A stretch of DNA of 64,000 nt, taken from positions 3,506,156 to 3,570,155 of the forward strand of contig CM021312.1 of the NCBI GenBank assembly GCA_010645155.1. The letters run 5' to 3'. How positions within the stretch are numbered: the stretch's first letter is position 1; each line of letters begins with the position of its first letter. This document shows, piece after piece, positions 63,101-64,000 of the stretch. The notes beneath the pieces are model-generated. The model ran no database searches, was not told the DNA's origin, and was given only the letters and a program-made list of their open reading frames with translations. The position numbers and the translations under genes were made by a program. The stretch is from Tigriopus japonicus. Taxonomy: Eukaryota > Arthropoda > Copepoda > Harpacticoida > Harpacticidae.

Positions 63101-64000
63101 AAAGTAGTTCTCAGTGTTTTACATCATATAAGTATGCCAACATTTTAGATTTAAAGCCCAAAGTTTCCTTTCTTCGCTGCGAACAAACTGTTGGGAGCTT
63201 CAAAGTATTAAAAAAAGAAGTTTGGCGAAACCTATCAACGTTCGGGTTGGCTTTGAGGGGAGAAAAAATGAAATCTAGTGGTGATAAATGGAGAATAATG
63301 AGCGTCAGAGGTTGATGGGTCTGCAAATAGGAGTTCTCCCTCATTCAATGCTTTCAATTGGGAACTTCCAAGTCCTCAAGCATGGATCAAACCATCATCG
63401 ACCCTGGTCGTCGATTTACATGCATGCATCTACACGTTCACTTACAATAGAGACAGCACACAGTACCATACCATCCTCATCTCCTATGGTCGGAGATGAC
63501 GATGTGATTTTGGTCTCGGCAGCATTAGAACAAACACGGTGATTTGTTTCAAAAGCTCAAAGTTCGAACGAAAGAGCGAGTTGTGTCTGTCTGTCAGTCT
63601 GTCTGTCTGTCTGCTCGTCTATCTCTCCTTGTCCAAGAGTCGGTGGTGGATTTTGATTCTCAACTCATTCGCCTCGAACATCTTGCCTTCTGAACTGAAA
63701 AAGACTCCCTCCAACCATGAGAAATGAGCTCTTCATTGTACGTACACATTTGAGAGGAGGGAGAAAAAAGTCCGGACTCTTTTTATATAAACTTCTTGGC
63801 ACAACTCATCTGGATTTCACGCCTTGTCAAATAAAGTAGATTTCAGCTTCAGTTGTGGATACTTGAAAGGGGGATCTTTAGCGTGAGTGTTCCACGCAAG
63901 ATCTCTAATTTCTTCATCTTGGTTTGTCACATGACTAATCGCCATTTTCTCCGATTCTATTCAGCTGTTGAAAGAAACGAGCAAACGGCGGGAAATTTGA
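57140..64000. other. Right-hand non-coding region
   Basis: No defensible gene. Visible items are a short perfect hairpin near 59318-59336 (GTCAGTC/GACTGAC around AGTCA) inside a CAGT/CAGA-rich stretch, a TTGG-type repeat near 60290-60320, and a TGTC tetranucleotide repeat at 63584-63614. Open frames near 60900-61150 arise from CAT-type repeats. Confidence 0.5.
63584..63614 (+). repeat. (TGTC)n microsatellite
   Basis: Seven tetranucleotide units with one CAGT interruption. Confidence 0.9.

Noticed and set aside
1..64000. CRISPR arrays, rRNA genes, bacterial operons, recognisable microRNA precursors
   Set aside because: None seen. The tandem repeats are ordinary microsatellites, and no known miRNA mature sequence that I checked for by eye was present.

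Overview
This is eukaryotic genomic DNA, most likely from an arthropod and probably a crustacean or related pancrustacean. The evidence is two genes of the Knirps/Knirps-like/Eagle (NR0A) nuclear-receptor family, which is characteristic of arthropods. Both have GT-AG introns, Inr+DPE-type core promoters and poly(A) signals, in a gene-poor background rich in simple repeats. The species cannot be fixed from the sequence alone.

Layout. Bases 1-3039 are non-coding upstream DNA with a CpG-rich block (about 2450-2930). Gene A is on the plus strand: predicted start site 3040, coding exon 1 at 3210-3305, intron 3306-5242, coding exon 2 at 5243-6427, giving a 426-residue protein. Gene B is on the minus strand: predicted start site 52976, coding exon 1 at 52873-52787, intron 52786-49993, coding exon 2 at 49992-48733, giving a 448-residue protein. 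The genes are convergent (tail to tail) and about 42 kb apart. I find no convincing further protein-coding gene between them. That interval holds microsatellites, tRNA-derived relics, a non-autonomous hAT-like transposon at 22576-23173 with 8-bp target-site duplications, and a possibly decayed coding segment beside it. Bases 53-64 kb are upstream of gene B and are largely featureless, apart from one weak candidate exon of an unidentified plus-strand gene (56925-57139).

How the genes relate. Both proteins begin with a short exon (32 and 29 codons) joined in phase 0 to one long exon. That exon encodes a C4 zinc-finger DNA-binding domain identical at about 88 of 94 positions between the two, then a Ser/Pro/Ala-rich tail with no ligand-binding domain. 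Shared tail blocks are [11 protein letters not shown], LAEHxALxERF-like and DLS/DLT motifs. The pair is a duplicated Knirps-type repressor. The two CtBP-type motifs appear to have been kept reciprocally: PMDLS internally in A, PLDLT at the C-terminus of B. Both genes also share a TATA-less Inr+DPE promoter with exact spacing. The gene-poor 42 kb between them is the natural place to look for shared enhancers, but no individual enhancer can be read by eye.
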